From assembly GCA_008828725.1 (NCBI GenBank), contig MEHQ01001197.1, forward strand, positions 186,001 to 250,000: 64,000 nucleotides of DNA, given 5' to 3'. Positions 51,978 through 64,000 of this stretch are shown piece after piece. Every line of letters begins with the position of its first letter. Position 1 is the stretch's first letter. The notes under the pieces are model-generated. The model was given only the letters and a program-made list of their open reading frames with translations. It was not told the DNA's origin and did no database searches. A program made the translations under genes and the position numbers. The DNA is from Saccharina japonica. Taxonomy: Eukaryota > Sar > Phaeophyceae > Laminariales > Laminariaceae.

Positions 51978-53531
51978 TAGATAAAATATCTTTTGTCGGT
52001 GTGTCCAGTTGCACCAGGTGGGCCAGGTAAGGTGTGTTGATGTTGGTGTGTGCCAGGTGTGTGCTAGGTCCTTTGTGTCGAATATGGCGATAGCCAGCCC
52101 CGTGATGGTTTGGTCTGGGTCAGAAAATAATTAATGAAAAGTTTCCAGTTCAACCTTCCTGACTTCGGTATATATATCGAAATGGGCCCGGCGCGCAGCA
52201 TGAGACTACAAATTATGATGAGCCGTTTTTGTCTATGGGCAAAAAGCAAGAAAAGTCTCTTCGATGCGCGGTGCGTATATACAGGCTTCCATTCCATTCT
52301 CTTATTTGTACCAGGTATGTATGCATATGCTTTTGGTCATCGCTTGCAACATCAAACTACAAATTGTGATGAGCCGTTTTGACGTTATGGCAAAAAGTTA
52401 CAAAAATAATCTTCAATGCGGGGTGTGTATATACAGGCGTCCATTTCATTGTCTAACTTGTACCAGGTACAGGCTGGTTCAATCTTATCACCCCAAATAT
52501 ATTAAGTATCCAATGTCAACGCTGTTTTTTTTAGGTAGAACCTGAAATTTGTTGCTCCTGTTCTATGAACTTCTGCCAGCCCGTTACCGGTTGTGTATTT
52601 TCTTGTTTTTTCCCCAGATGATTTTCGCTTCGTAGTTTTTTGGGATGTTTGGGTCTTAAGAGATCCAAATTTCCCGTCGGAAAAAAAACATTCGTCAACG
52701 GCTTGACAAGGGCTCATATAAAATGTGTGTCAAATTTCAGGGTCAATATCCCATAAACGGCGTGGAACATTGGACTTTTGTGCGGTTAAAGTTGAAAAAA
52801 TAGACGCTGCCTCGTGTTCACTTAGCTGCAGTATAGGATCAACTTTTAAAAGTTGAAAAAAATAGACGCTGTCTCGTGTTTACTTAGCTGCAGTATAGGA
52901 TCAACTTTTACCGTTAAAAATGACTTGATATTGAGGTCCCCTACAGAATCAGCTCTTCGACTTTTTGCCCGAAACTTTTTACAGGCATGCCTGGTAGTGC
53001 ACCTCGAATCGGTTCGTTCGGAAAAAAAAAATGGGGAAAAAAACTATTTCTTCGTACGGAGACAGACGCCTGACTATTATTGTATTGACCTTTGTGAAGG
53101 GCTCTGGTTGGTCGGGGCACAATTTCGCCTCTAGCACCAGCTGTAGGGCCTTAGAAAATAAACGGCCCTTGTAACCCTCTTTCGCCGTTCTTTACGGTCA
53201 GTGTGATACCAAGTTTGTGACGCTCAAGTGGATATTGCGATCGGATTTCATTCGTGGCTGACAACTTTTGGCGTGATAAGCTTGATTTGAACCAGCTCGT
53301 ATTCTACGTACACTTTTTGTCGTCGCTTGCAACGTCAGACTACAAATTATGATGAGCCGGTTTTTTCTTCTACCAAAAAGTTATAACAAAAAAACAAAAA
53401 ACTTTTCAATGCGGGGTGCGTACAGGTTTCCATTCCACTATATAATATCGGTACCTGGTAATTTGTATGTATACCTGTGCTGTCTGCATTTTAATGTCGT
53501 CGCTTGCGTAATTTGATAACGGGACCTGTAA

Positions 53532-53753
53532 ATGTCTGATTTCCACAAACCCAACCCGGCGCCGAAAGAAGCGGACAGGCTTGCGCTTGCTTGCGCGTGG
53601 GACCCGCTTAGTCGAAACCCGTCTCGACTTGGCCCAGATCATCGTGCTGCAGTCTTTATGGTGCCTTCTTTGCTGTGTGTTTTGGATGCGAGCGGAACCG
53701 GTTTTTCATTTACTTTTATTAATTCGAACACACACGGCTTACGGCAAGTATGA
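53532..53753 (+). CDS. Small ORF MSDFHKPNPAPKEAD (U3)
   Basis: Same reading as U1. Confidence 0.3.
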   Translation: MSDFHKPNPAPKEADRLALACAWDPLSRNPSRLGPDHRAAVFMVPSLLCVLDASGTGFSFTFINSNTHGLRQV

Positions 53754-54114
53754 GGCAGGCAACCTTGCCTCGTCACCACTCTATGATGCTACAGCAGTAG
53801 ACTGCACCAACTTATCGCCCCAAATGTTGGGGATATCGTGCTCTTCTGCGAAAATGCAAAGGCTGCTTGCTCGCCCAATCAACGGAAGCACATCATCTCC
53901 TATGCCGATCGAGTCTTCAACCAAAATATTCCGCACCCAGCACACAAAAATCAAGATAAAAACGCTACAATCCACATATTGCACACCTCTCAACGGCCAA
54001 GCGAGAATTTTATCAGCACATGCACACGCAAATAGAGCTGGCATGGACCCGCCACCACGGTCCGACACGCTTCCGTTCACCACTATCAATCAATCAACCG
54101 GCTTCCCGTGGAAC

Positions 54115-54296
54115 CGTAGGCATGGAAATCACACCAAGAACATACTACCGACGGCATGGAAATAACGCCAAAAGCATACTACCGACGGCATGAAAATCGC
54201 ACCGGCGGCGTGAAAACCACGCCAAAACCATAATACCGACGGCATGAAAACCTCACCGGGGACACCAAACCGACAGCATGAAAACCAAGGCCGGGA
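54115..54296. repeat. 35-bp minisatellite (U3)
   Basis: Same length class as U1. Confidence 0.75.
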
Positions 54297-54305
54297 GAAT
54301 ACAAG

Positions 54306-54641
54306 ATGGTTGCGCTCATTATCCGGCGCCCCAGTCCCCCTTTCTTTGGCTACCTATACGACCTATATCCCACCAACTACTCCAAGCCCACCCCACCGAG
54401 TCCGCACACCGGTACACTTCCCGATACATTCGGCAGGCAGACAGGCAGCAAGCAGACGAGCAAGGAATCAAACAGACCCCCACCCGCACGCACGCACGCG
54501 CCCGCTGTTCGAAAACCAGCAGAGGAGGAACCGACGGCGCATCTAAAACAACTATACATACAACCTAGAGACAATAGACAAGAGAAAATTATGGTGGTGT
54601 CGGGACTTGGGGGAAGAAAACATGCTTTCACGCGAAGCTGA
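54306..54641 (+). CDS. Pro-rich hydrophilic ORF (U3)
   Basis: Same reading as U1. Confidence 0.28.
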   Translation: MVALIIRRPSPPFFGYLYDLYPTNYSKPTPPSPHTGTLPDTFGRQTGSKQTSKESNRPPPARTHAPAVRKPAEEEPTAHLKQLYIQPRDNRQEKIMVVSGLGGRKHAFTRS

Positions 54642-54815
54642 ACCTCGACCAAGCCAAACCCACACCCACCCACCCACCCACCCACCCGACCCAACCCGCG
54701 CCCTTTGATTCTGACCTATGATATAAGGCGCCCCCCACCCCCTCCCCTCTCGCCCAAAGAGAAAAATCCAAACCAACAACAAAAGGACAAGCTGCTATAT
54801 ACCAGAAATACCACC

Positions 54816-55139
54816 CTACGAGACAGCGTAGCTCTGAGCCCCGTGCCTCGCAGGCGGGGGGCTCGAGTGAGCCTGGATGTTTGTGCCGTGTCGGTTCACC
54901 CAGCTCTTGAGGTCGTTCTCGGCGAACTGCTGGGACGGCGGGAACAGCTCCTCGACCGCCACGAAGCACAGCAGGATGGTGGTGATGGCCATCCCGTACA
55001 CCGAGGTGATCATCTTGCCTGTGTAGTACGCCAGCACCGCCGTCATTATCGTGGGCCCCACGATGGAGTTCAGCTTCGACCGGATGTTGGATTCCATCGC
55101 GAAGTACGCGCAGACGGTGGTCACGGCGGTCACGAAAAG
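54816..55139 (-). pseudogene. CTL/SLC44 last exon (U3)
   Basis: Same reading as the U1 last exon, including ILLCFVAVEELF. Its partner exon is 57009-57136, which has stops. Confidence 0.8.
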
Positions 55140-56441
55140 CTGAACCAACACAAGCGGCAAGAGACGGACAGACGGACAGGAAAAAACGGACGGAGCGCGT
55201 TTCGATCGAGGGAGCGAGGGGGGGGGGCAGCGACGAACTTTAGTGGTTTTTTTTTTTAAGTTTTAGCCACAGTAGTTCAAGTGTGTTACACGTACGAGTA
55301 CAAATACGTACGAGCTGGGCCAGCCTTAAAACGGATTTTTCTTGGTGATGTTCTAGCACCGCCACTTTCGCGAGTTAGGATTCCAAAATTGGAAGCATTG
55401 ATTATGACCTGTTATTGAAGATGCAAAAAAAAAAAACGTATACGCAAGTTTCTGACCTGGTATAAAAACCGACTTGATGTCGCCGAGATATCCGCGAAGA
55501 CTCAAAAGTACCAACATTTATGATTTCTTAGCAGATTATTGACACTAAATTCATGTGACAGCAAAAAAAAAACACCGTTCCCGAACAACGTGAAGTTCAG
55601 TGTACACCATGCTTGAGGCACAAGGAGACGATCGATGTAAGTTGCATTGCCCAATTCATCATCCATCAAGATATACTTCGTATATCAAGAAAGCGATTCC
55701 ATACAAAAAACATACAATGCCGAAAACGGCAGTATTACTGCGATGCTCCGCTCAGTTTTGCAACTTTCGGACTCGCATTTCAACCTCGTATTTTACTTAT
55801 GCGTGTAAATGTTTTCCGAACCATCCCTTTTTATTTTTCGTCTTTTCACACTAGTTCAAAATCATTTTTATTTTCACGGGTTTTTGGATCGGCCATATAT
55901 CCTGGCGTGAAAACAAAAAAAAAACGGGATGGCACCTCAAAGGTCGGTTAGGACATAAACAACACCGTGTAAAAAAATCACGTTAAATACGTATTATTGA
56001 GCGGGGCATAGCCCATAGACCGCTCTGGCAGCGCCTTGGGTGACCCAGCTCCTAGTCCCCTGGGCTATCTACATACTGCTAAAAGGTTAAACCAAGTTCC
56101 TACCCAAACAAATACCTACAGTACAACACAGGCACGCCTCGGTAACGGCACGGTGGGAGCTTCCACTGCTACCGTGTAGACCAATAGTTGTGGTCGATCG
56201 ATCATGGTAATGAGGGCGGGGGGCGCGGAGAGGCAACGACCTCAAAAGCTTCGAGAGAAGAGCCTGAGCAGGCAGGCAAGGCGCATTTGATTCACTTGAC
56301 ATAGACGGCAGGTTCGATGAGCGTTCTCGATGCTGCGAGTACAAACACATCGCTACTACCAAAGAAGGGACAGCTGCAACGAATCCACGCTTCCGCAGCA
56401 CTGTTCATATTTATCGCACCAGGGGGGGGGGTGTACTTCAT

Positions 56442-56722
56442 ATGCATGCATGGCTGTAGTCGTATGACCATAGACCCTCGCATCCCTACAACGCCGGGAC
56501 GGAGCACTAAGGGTTTTCATCGACCAGGCAGACATTGCTAGCACCAAGCGCGAAGCGCCGTGAGGTGTTCGGCGAGTCGAATGAAGGGTGAGCTGCATCC
56601 TACAAAGAACCGCGTGTGAGGCGGACTTGCATATATGGATGACAGCTTCAATGAGTTACTTTAATTTCCGGTGTGGCCACTTCCAGAGACAGCAATGGGG
56701 GTACTATGTAACTGCCTCGCTG
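56442..56722. repeat. Inverted repeat, left arm (U3 end)
   Basis: Partner of 57652-57932, across a 0.93-kb interval with the CTL exon 57009-57136. Confidence 0.88.
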
Positions 56723-57008
56723 GGGGGGAGGCTACACCGTGTCGCATTGTTTGGCTTGCGCAGGGGCAGGCAGGCAGGCAGGCGGGCGGGCTCATGCTTC
56801 ATCCGGCAACCTGTTATGGAACAGTTACAGAAATGCTGTACGCCATCTATCAACTATAGACAGCCCAGGCGGTGAGTTACGTGGGAACATAAAGCAAGGG
56901 AAAGCCAACACCAGCATTCCAACAAAATAAAACAAAACAAACAATACAGCAAAGCGCACTGTGAAACAGAAAGGGGGCAGCGTTTCGATCGTCATTTTTC
57001 GCACGCAC

Positions 57009-57136
57009 CTGCACGTATGCGTTCTTGTTTATAAAGCGGATGCACTTCTCCAGGCGCTAGATCTAGCATGCGCAGCAGCACGCGATGTAGTACCCTTGGC
57101 CTTTCTCTGGGTGTACGACAAGACCGCTTGGATCAT
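57009..57136 (-). pseudogene. CTL/SLC44 internal exon, broken (U3/U4 junction)
   Basis: Same reading as 19698-19825, including both stops between ACCCAC and LEKCIRF. It pairs with the last exon at 54816-55139. Confidence 0.75.
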
Positions 57137-57651
57137 CTGCAACATGAAAAAAAACAAAAAAACACACGCATACGCACACAAACACAGTAGAGAGACAGGC
57201 GACGGCATTCCGCGTGAGCCCAGGAAGTCAGCATCACCCACACCAAGTTATGTACCCACGCAAGCCACGCGACGACCATTCAGCGAAGCTCTAACGACAT
57301 CACGACTGTACATTCGCGGCAGTATCTCTGCTTACCCCCCCCTCCCATCCCCTATGGCCATACGGCTACGGCCATGCGTAACGTGACTGGATGCGTCGTC
57401 AATGTTCAAATGACTACGAGGCGAGCAACGAATGAGTACCCCCCCCACCCCCCATACTCATAGGTTGGGTTGGCGTCGGTTGACGACGACGCTGTAAAAC
57501 ACGCCTCTCACTGCGTGAACTAGACAACCAGGGTACCGTTTGTTTTTGGCGATCACCAAGGCTGGCGGTCGAGTTAGATCATTTGTGCGGGGTGGAGGAC
57601 CTTTGCTCCGCACGAGGGGAATGATCGTATCACGTAGTGTGTATATGGTAA

Positions 57652-57932
57652 GGCACCCACAAGGCAGTTGCATAGTGCTCCTATTGCTGTCTCAGGAAGT
57701 GGCCACACCAGAAATTAAATTAACTCATTGAAGCTGTCGTGCGTGTGCAAGTCCGCCTCACAAGCGGTTCTTGGTAGGATGCAACCCACCCTTCATGCCA
57801 CTTGCCCAACACCGCACGGCGCTTCGCGCTTGGTACAAACAATGCCTGCCTGGTTGGTGAAAACCCAACGTGCTCCGTCCCGGCATTGCAGGGATGCGAG
57901 GGTCTATGGTCATACGACTGCGGCCATGCACG
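57652..57932. repeat. Inverted repeat, right arm (U4 start)
   Basis: Partner of 56442-56722. Confidence 0.88.
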
Positions 57933-58779
57933 ACATGAGTACACCCTCCCCTCCCCGACTACCGGCAGTTACTCCGGTCCCCGCCATCTGTCTCTCCTCC
58001 CCCTCAGGAAAAGTCCAGGCGCACCACTGTCCGAAGAACCAACATGACATTTCCTACACACGCTCCACGAGTACATACCCACCCTCCCCCCTCAGTTTCC
58101 GCCCAGCCTCCTCACACCGAACACCCGCCCCCCATCCCCACCCTTGCTGCCCCGTTCAACCAGTAGCTTTAACGGCTTGGACCAGCTTTGATAAAATGGT
58201 TGATGTTGGTAGTCTCCACTACAGTAATAATAACTGATCCCGACAAAAAAAAAGCGGCTGAGGCTTGCTGCGATACGGGTATGTATAAAATATCACCTAT
58301 ATACCCTGGTACGTATAGTTTTGCTGACACTCCTCCATACCTGCAGTACGCCAAAACTGGCTTTTGAGAAAACTGTTAGGCTTAACCCGACTAGCACTCC
58401 CATGGCTTCGGCGCTAACGAACAATAATTCCGGGACTGCAGTGGGATACATGTCGGGTGCAGTAATGGTCCCTGTATAGTGCCGGTATGCGCCAGCCAAC
58501 AATACCGGCACTATAGCGGCAACTACAACCGGCACTACTACTCCGCACACTGTCACACTGGTTATAATCTCGTCTGTGCCAAGCGATTTCGCAGGGGCTA
58601 CGAGTATAGCGGGCAGCCGGCACTACTCAAAACCGGCACTATAGAGGGACCACTACTGCAGTAGTTCCCCAATTGAGGAGTATACTATTAGTCAGTAATA
58701 GTCGGAAAGTGTCACTGCTGTATGATACCCCTATGGTAGTAGTAGCACGCTGCGGCACTATTAATAAAACAAAGGCACT

Positions 58780-58885
58780 ATTGCGGGGGGTCAAAGTAAA
58801 TAGGACCCACGGTAATACAAAAACCTATATATTTCAATATTTTCACTAACAATGTTTGGTCCTATTTACTTTGGTCCTCTGCAAT
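58780..58885. mobile_element. Small hairpin element (U4)
   Basis: As in U2. Confidence 0.55.
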
Positions 58886-59462
58886 AATGTTAATATATAC
58901 AGGTGTGGATACCAGGAACAAGACCCGCATGTTTGCAACGTCTGAAAAGAAGGGGGGGCGGTAGCTGTGATGGGCGATTTTTTAAGAGCGGCGCATCTGT
59001 CGAAAATAATGAAGGAACAAAAAGAAAGAAAATAAATTATTTTTCCGGCATTTTCGGCGGGAGGCTGTAGCTATCGACAATTTTGGGTGTTTTTCGTTGA
59101 GGTGCCCTCAGCAGCGTCGCCACCACGAGCGCTATGGGATTAGTTGATGCCTAGCGTGTTCATGTGCGTATTCAACATAAAACATCGAGAGCTATCCATG
59201 GTATATTTCAACTCAGCGTAACTCATCGGGGGGTATGTGAAATATCATCAAGCAAAGAGCGCAAGGGGTCTTCTTCGTCGCGGCTGAAAGCACCACATAT
59301 ACGTGCATCATACTGAAACTAAAATAATCAATCGGTCTGGCCGTGTCCACGATGCCGAGCTTTGAAGATATGCAGCAAGTGTTTTTATCCCCCTGGCTTC
59401 CCAGGTGCCTCTTTCCTGGGTGCCATTCGACGCTCGTTCGATTGCGGGCAAGGTGCTCTCAC

Positions 59463-59601
59463 CACCACCACAACAGCAGCAGCAACAGCAGCAAGCAGCA
59501 GCAGCAGTAGCCTCAAGTTCGTTTGGTTTTAGGATGTTGTTGTCGTCGTCGTCGTCGTCTTTGTTCGCCTCGTCTGGTTTGCTTGTACTTGCTGTGCTCA
59601 T
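59463..59601 (-). CDS. Possible first exon, polycysteine run (U4)
   Basis: Same reading as U2. Confidence 0.4.
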
Positions 59602-61754
59602 TGTTACGCACGAGTACGTATCGTATGATACCTCGAGTGCTTGCCACACATAGCTCACGTGGCCACGCTTTCTAACTCTGGTGGTGCACATGGCAAGCCC
59701 TTGTCATACTCGTCAGAGGCTGGCTCAATCTGGCGCTGCTCCGTGCACACTATTGCCAGCTGCGGGCGGGGCTGGCCTCGTTCAGAAAGCGAGACCTACC
59801 GACGAGCCCCTCATGATAGATACCCCCTGTTCCCTTTTTGATGGCCATGCAGGCGTATGAAACCCTACACTAATCAAATCAAATCAACTGAGACACGAAA
59901 CCGACGGCGAGTTAAAAAGTGCGACAAGTTTCCGACGGCGGTACTCCGACAGTAAAACACCGCCTCTCCCTAGCAATTTCTAGTATTAATAGGGGGACCT
60001 GGGAAAAAAGAGACGAAAAAGAGAGGCTGAAACTTCCAGGTCTTGCGAAGGCATTTTCGATACGGGTCGCTCAAGTTACGAGTTTTGTGTTTTATTTTTG
60101 TCCGATGAATGTGATGTGCCCTCTGCTGCGACGCCACCACGAGCGCTACAATTAGAACCTCGGCATAAAAATAGGCTCATTTAAACCATCTTGTGTAGAG
60201 CTATCGAGGGCATTGAAACTAACTTGATGAGTTGGAGCATGTGGGATATTTCAATATTTGTCAAAAGGCTCCAAAATCAGCCATCCACGACGCCGAATTA
60301 CACGTGCATGCCATTCTGGGCGGTCTGGTAACGACCGTTTGGTCTACATTTTTACACCCCAATGGTCCTTACAAACCCGCCCCCCCTTTCCTATGATATA
60401 ACCCCTGCCCCGTCTCTTGTCGTCTCATCCGACGCTCGGATATGCGGGGGGCACTCTCTCGTTGCGACAATAACAACAGCAACATGCTGCATGCAACAAC
60501 AGCAGCAACAACGCAGCCTGCCGCTGTGCTCGCATATACGAGTTCCAACACACTCGTATACGTATGCTTGTTGTCGAGGTGTCGAGGTGGCTCTACAGGG
60601 GGTTTATCGTATATACGTTTTGGTTGTTTTTGTTCTCGCTCGCAACCGATTGTCAAAGCTTTGTTGCCATCGCAAGCTTCTTCCTCTACTGCTGTGAGCT
60701 GTGTCTCGAGTGTCGGGGTTGTCCTGTAGCATCATATACGACGGGACGGCGTCTGCCTGCTGCTTGTTGCAGCAGCTACGTACTGCTGTGGCTTCTTGCT
60801 GCAGTGGGCGGCGTGCTTGACAAACTATATGCAGGTCAGTTAATTGCAAGATACTGTTGCTACAAGCAGATCAGGTTATTTCAAGATGCTGCTGCTGCTG
60901 CTGTACGTCCGTCAGCTGTGAGTTCGACCGATTGAGTGGCAAAAGTCAAAGTTAGTTGTCACCATTTTGGTTGGTTTTGGTGCTCGTGATTGGTGTACGT
61001 CACAATTTTCGCAGGACCCCCCACTGCGAAATTACCTCTACCGGCCCTCTCCCTGTGGATACGTGGATACCAGGTTCTATCCCCTAGACCGTGCCCCCTC
61101 ATTGTCACTGTAATCCTTCAAGGCCATCCTGGCTCCTCGGGGGCACTCTGAAATTACCTCGTTCGTGATGATACTGACCCCCGAGAGTGTGGTAACGTGG
61201 TAACGCCATACCAGGTATATACAACCCACCTCGGTGTGTCTAGTCTCCATACCCCACACCCCACACCAAACCTGAAGAAAGAGAACTTGCTAACCTGCTG
61301 CGGGACCACCGTCCCACATTTGGCGTCTCGGTTGGGATCCCATTTTCAGAGCAACGCTTTGCTTTTTAGAGCGGGCTGGGTTTTTTAATCCCCCGCACGT
61401 TTCGTTTGTTCCGTCTGCTGTGGTGCCGGACGAGACGAACCGCCCCAAGCCTACGTAGAAATTCGAAAAAAACTGAGCTGCGAAAATGCGTTCACGTGTT
61501 CAACAATGAATACTATCGCCGTCGCGGTGTACTCTAAACCAAAGGTGTCAGGAGACGGCACTACTGTCACCCCTCGACAGGCAGCAACTATAACACTATT
61601 ATAACTATTACCGCCTTGGCATGCCTTGGCTGACACCAAAACTACTCGGTTTCAGTGTGGAACACTCGGCCCTATATACACCCTTGACAGCAGTGCACCT
61701 TTTGCCTTGCTTGATACCTGGTACCTGGTATATACGTCTCGTGTGACTCGCGAC

Positions 61755-62093
61755 ATATTCTTATATACCATACATGGCTACAAATAGTAGAACCACTCTA
61801 TCACGTAAACTCGTCGGAACACTATAGTATACCTGGTACGTTTATTTCAGACTGTTTAATTTTAATTTTAATTTAATTTAAAGTATTTCTTCCCCCACAA
61901 ATAGACACACACTTCCTGAATTTTACAGCCAGCCTCAGATTGTGTCCCCCTCATATATACGGGATGTACATCCTACATGAGGAGATATAAAACCCGTAAG
62001 TACGCGCGATCGAAGTATTACACTCAGCTAGCAAAGATGAGCTTCGACGAAATCCTCGAGCTCACAGCTGTTGTTTTTTTTAATTTTTTAATA
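61755..62093 (+). promoter_or_regulatory. Promoter-like insert (U4)
   Basis: Counterpart of 24444-24783, with palindrome 61962-61973, TATAAAA 61986-61992 and ATG 62037-62039. It differs by a few extra bases (TATA) before the palindrome and loss of seven bases between the possible initiator and the ATG. The palindrome-to-TATA spacing is unchanged. Confidence 0.5.
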
Positions 62094-63155
62094 TTTGTCT
62101 TTGCTCTAAATTCGTACGAAGTCCATGACGCTATTCTTTGAAATAACACTCAGACGTATATATCAGGTGCTGCATACTGAATGCGGTATGTACCACCTCA
62201 CCTCGTGTCTGCTGGGCCTGGGCAGCTTTCCGTGCGTATCCCTGAACCCTCCGCGTCCGTGTTGATGTAAATATCACACTGCTGCAGTACGTACACCTTG
62301 GCAAATCCTTGTATATACATCCTTGTTATTCGTATGCTGCAGTCCGTATCCCCTACGATGATATCCAAGGAACCGCAAAGGTTTTCCTGTACACGCAAAT
62401 ACATGTACAGGGGGGAGGGCAGTGTTCGCGATGTAAATACATAGCGCGAACAGGAGAGTTTGTGGCGGTTTGCTATGACCTTATGCAGCTTTGGCGCTTT
62501 AATTATACATACAGGGGCAGCACAGGGCAAGTCAGCTCTTCGTATATGCAGGGTCTGCTATCGTGGTCGTGCTGGTTGCTGGTTCTCTGGCACACCACAA
62601 GGCACACACACAAAAAAAAACACATTCGTGGGAGTTCCATTAAATCCATTCAAAGACACAGATGCTTACAGAGGCGTTATCATTTTGTAGAAGCCGGGAG
62701 CTCAGGACTATCGAACCGGCACAAGATACGCCGCGCTAGGCTGGCCCTCACCGCTTATCGCGCAAGCTCTGGACACCCGTCGCTCCTCAGAGCACGGCTG
62801 CTTCTGTCGATGCTCTCGACTATGGTGCTTGTGTACTACGAGGGTATAGCGAGCAAGTTGTTTTAGTGCGTGCGGCTAGTTGGTAAGGCTGTTTTCGAAT
62901 AATCGGCGAGCCTGTGCCCCACGCCGAAAACTAGCGTCTCGCACCGTGAGATTCCAGCTGTCGGCCTTCTGGATACGGCTACTCGTACTCGTATAGTCTA
63001 CAGCAGCCCCACCTACTGCGTGCTCAGTGTGTCCCAGGACAGAGGAGGAGCAGTCTCGTGCGTTTGCTTTCGATGCGGTATCACATGAAATGAAGTCCTT
63101 GATGGATATCATAGGGTTCGGAAGGTCGTGGATCTAAGAAACAAATGGTTGATAT

Positions 63156-63458
63156 TCAGCCTGCTCTTTTGAACTTTTCGGTGAAGGTTTGGAGCTTGTA
63201 GCTGGGTGAGGATCGGCCAACGAGCGCTCTCCTCTCCTCTTGCTTCTCGGCGAGGAGCGCATCGAGCCGCGACAGGCTAGCAAGGGTAATAGACTGCAGG
63301 TGTAGGCATACATCCTTATCACCGTACGTAAGAGTGGTGCACGTACAAACATAGAAACTCGATCCATTGCCCTGAATCCATACTGAATCAAGGCCTGTCG
63401 AAGTCGTCTGCGACAGGAAGGTCCGTCGTTTGAACACAGCAAGCAAGCAAGCATCCAT
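63156..63458 (-). CDS. C-terminal exon of unknown protein (U4)
   Basis: Same as U2 25846-26148 except for the Tyr codon at 63198-63200 region (GTA on the + strand in place of GAA). Confidence 0.4.
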   Translation of the reverse strand: MDACLLAVFKRRTFLSQTTSTGLDSVWIQGNGSSFYVCTCTTLTYGDKDVCLHLQSITLASLSRLDALLAEKQEERRALVGRSSPSYKLQTFTEKFKRAG

Positions 63459-63684
63459 CTCTCACTCCAGCCCTGCCTCCCTCCGGCTTCGTGCCGGAAC
63501 TACGGGGGACTCGGAACACGTTCTGGGTTCTGGATCGCGGTTGTCAAAGCTTATGCGCACGCACATGTTTGTCTACCTTAGCAAGTTCTCGGCTACTACT
63601 GCTGTAGTAGGTAGTGCTGCTGTTACACTCTTTATAGCTACGACGTATATACTGCTGTATGCTGAGCAGAGCACAATCATATAG
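63430..63684 (+). CDS. Short ORF ending in a membrane helix (U4)
   Basis: As in U2. Confidence 0.35.
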   Translation: MNTASKQASISHSSPASLRLRAGTTGDSEHVLGSGSRLSKLMRTHMFVYLSKFSATTAVVGSAAVTLFIATTYILLYAEQSTII

Positions 63685-64000
63685 TATTGCCGCACAGAAA
63701 ACAAACGCTGTACACGGCACTGGCTATATAGGAAATCGAACCCAAAGCTGCTACGAGTGAACCTGAAAATACCTGTGATAGGGCCCGCTGAGCTGTCAGT
63801 GCCAAGTCCTCAATGGTGAGCACGCTTGCTGCGAGGGTTCTCCGCGTCTAGTTGATGTCTCGGAGAGGAAGGGAAAGGGGGGTGCAAGGGAAGAGCGAGG
63901 TCATGTAAAGCAACAGCAGAGCGCGAGAGATCAACCCACAAAATGATGATGATAGTAAATCAGGAGATGTCAGCGATATGGCAACAGCGAGAGGTTAGCG

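Larger units (their letters stand above)
39440..56960. repeat. Full unit U3 (17.5 kb), near-copy of U1
   Basis: A-type unit with the MITE at 41206-41752. It differs from U1 mainly by a rearranged stretch at 39800-40091 (local duplication and one N), a two-base shorter GA run, a 14-base deletion near 45996 and scattered substitutions. Confidence 0.93.
1..64000. repeat. Nested tandem array; 37.3-kb higher-order unit present about 1.7 times
   Basis: Positions 1-26700 recur almost base for base at about 37302-64000, with an offset that drifts only between about 37295 and 37318. Inside that period the landmark GTGAAACAGAAAGGGGG occurs at 2136, 19650, 37105, 39440 and 56961. This defines full units of about 17.5 kb and a short unit of about 2.3 kb in the order short, full, full, short, full, full. 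The near-identity of the 37.3-kb copies contrasts with the visible divergence between neighbouring full units, so the duplications have different ages. A false duplication made during assembly cannot be excluded from sequence alone. Confidence 0.95.
56961..64000. repeat. Full unit U4, first 7 kb only, near-copy of U2
   Basis: B-type unit cut by the window end. It shares the empty MITE site (58662-58663) and the TATA-containing segment with U2. The window stops about 3 kb before the expected helical-protein gene. Confidence 0.93.

Noticed and set aside
1-64000. Centromeric or telomeric satellite
   Set aside because: No telomere-type short repeat or short-period satellite occurs. The repeating unit is a long, gene-fragment-bearing segment.

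Overview
The window looks like nuclear DNA of a eukaryote, most plausibly a microbial eukaryote or alga. There are no operons or ribosome-binding sites. Coding pieces end in GT splice donors and begin after pyrimidine-rich AG acceptors. Microsatellites are abundant, and one segment carries a TATA box upstream of an ATG. The only family I recognise is the choline-transporter-like (CTL/SLC44) family. Its C-terminal wording reminds me of stramenopile members, but that placement is a weak guess.

The window is one nested tandem array. A unit of about 17.5 kb occurs at 2136-19649 (U1), 19650-37104 (U2), 39440-56960 (U3) and 56961-64000 (U4, cut by the window). A short unit of about 2.3 kb occurs at 1-2135 (cut) and 37105-39439. 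Unit starts are set arbitrarily at one shared landmark. U1 and U3 are nearly identical, as are U2 and U4 and the two short units. U1 and U2 are clearly more diverged. The history therefore seems to be an old 17.5-kb duplication, birth of a short unit by internal deletions, then a recent tandem duplication (or an assembly duplication) of the whole 37.3-kb block [full, full, short].

Each full unit carries, in + strand order: one arm of a ~280-bp inverted repeat; a cluster of CCGGCACTAT motifs with or without a 547-bp MITE; a small hairpin element; a pair of divergent exon-like ORFs with polyglutamine/polycysteine runs; a long poor region; two convergent ORF ends; a short ORF ending in a membrane helix; a two-exon gene for an unknown alpha-helical protein; a 449-bp tract identical between U1 and U2; several short ORFs; degenerate repeats with poly-G runs; a 35-bp minisatellite; and the last exon of a CTL gene on the minus strand. 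The preceding CTL exon lies across the unit junction and is broken in all five copies, so the transporter is a pseudogene here.

The most interesting signal is the helical-protein gene. Between U1 and U2 its coding exon differs by many amino-acid replacements in sharp blocks, separated by blocks with no nucleotide change, while the adjoining downstream tract is identical. The short units have lost the body of this gene but carry its first exon twice, head to head, as the arms of a near-perfect palindrome. Together this reads as an amplified, recombining locus that diversifies one coiled-coil protein. Functions of most ORFs remain unknown.
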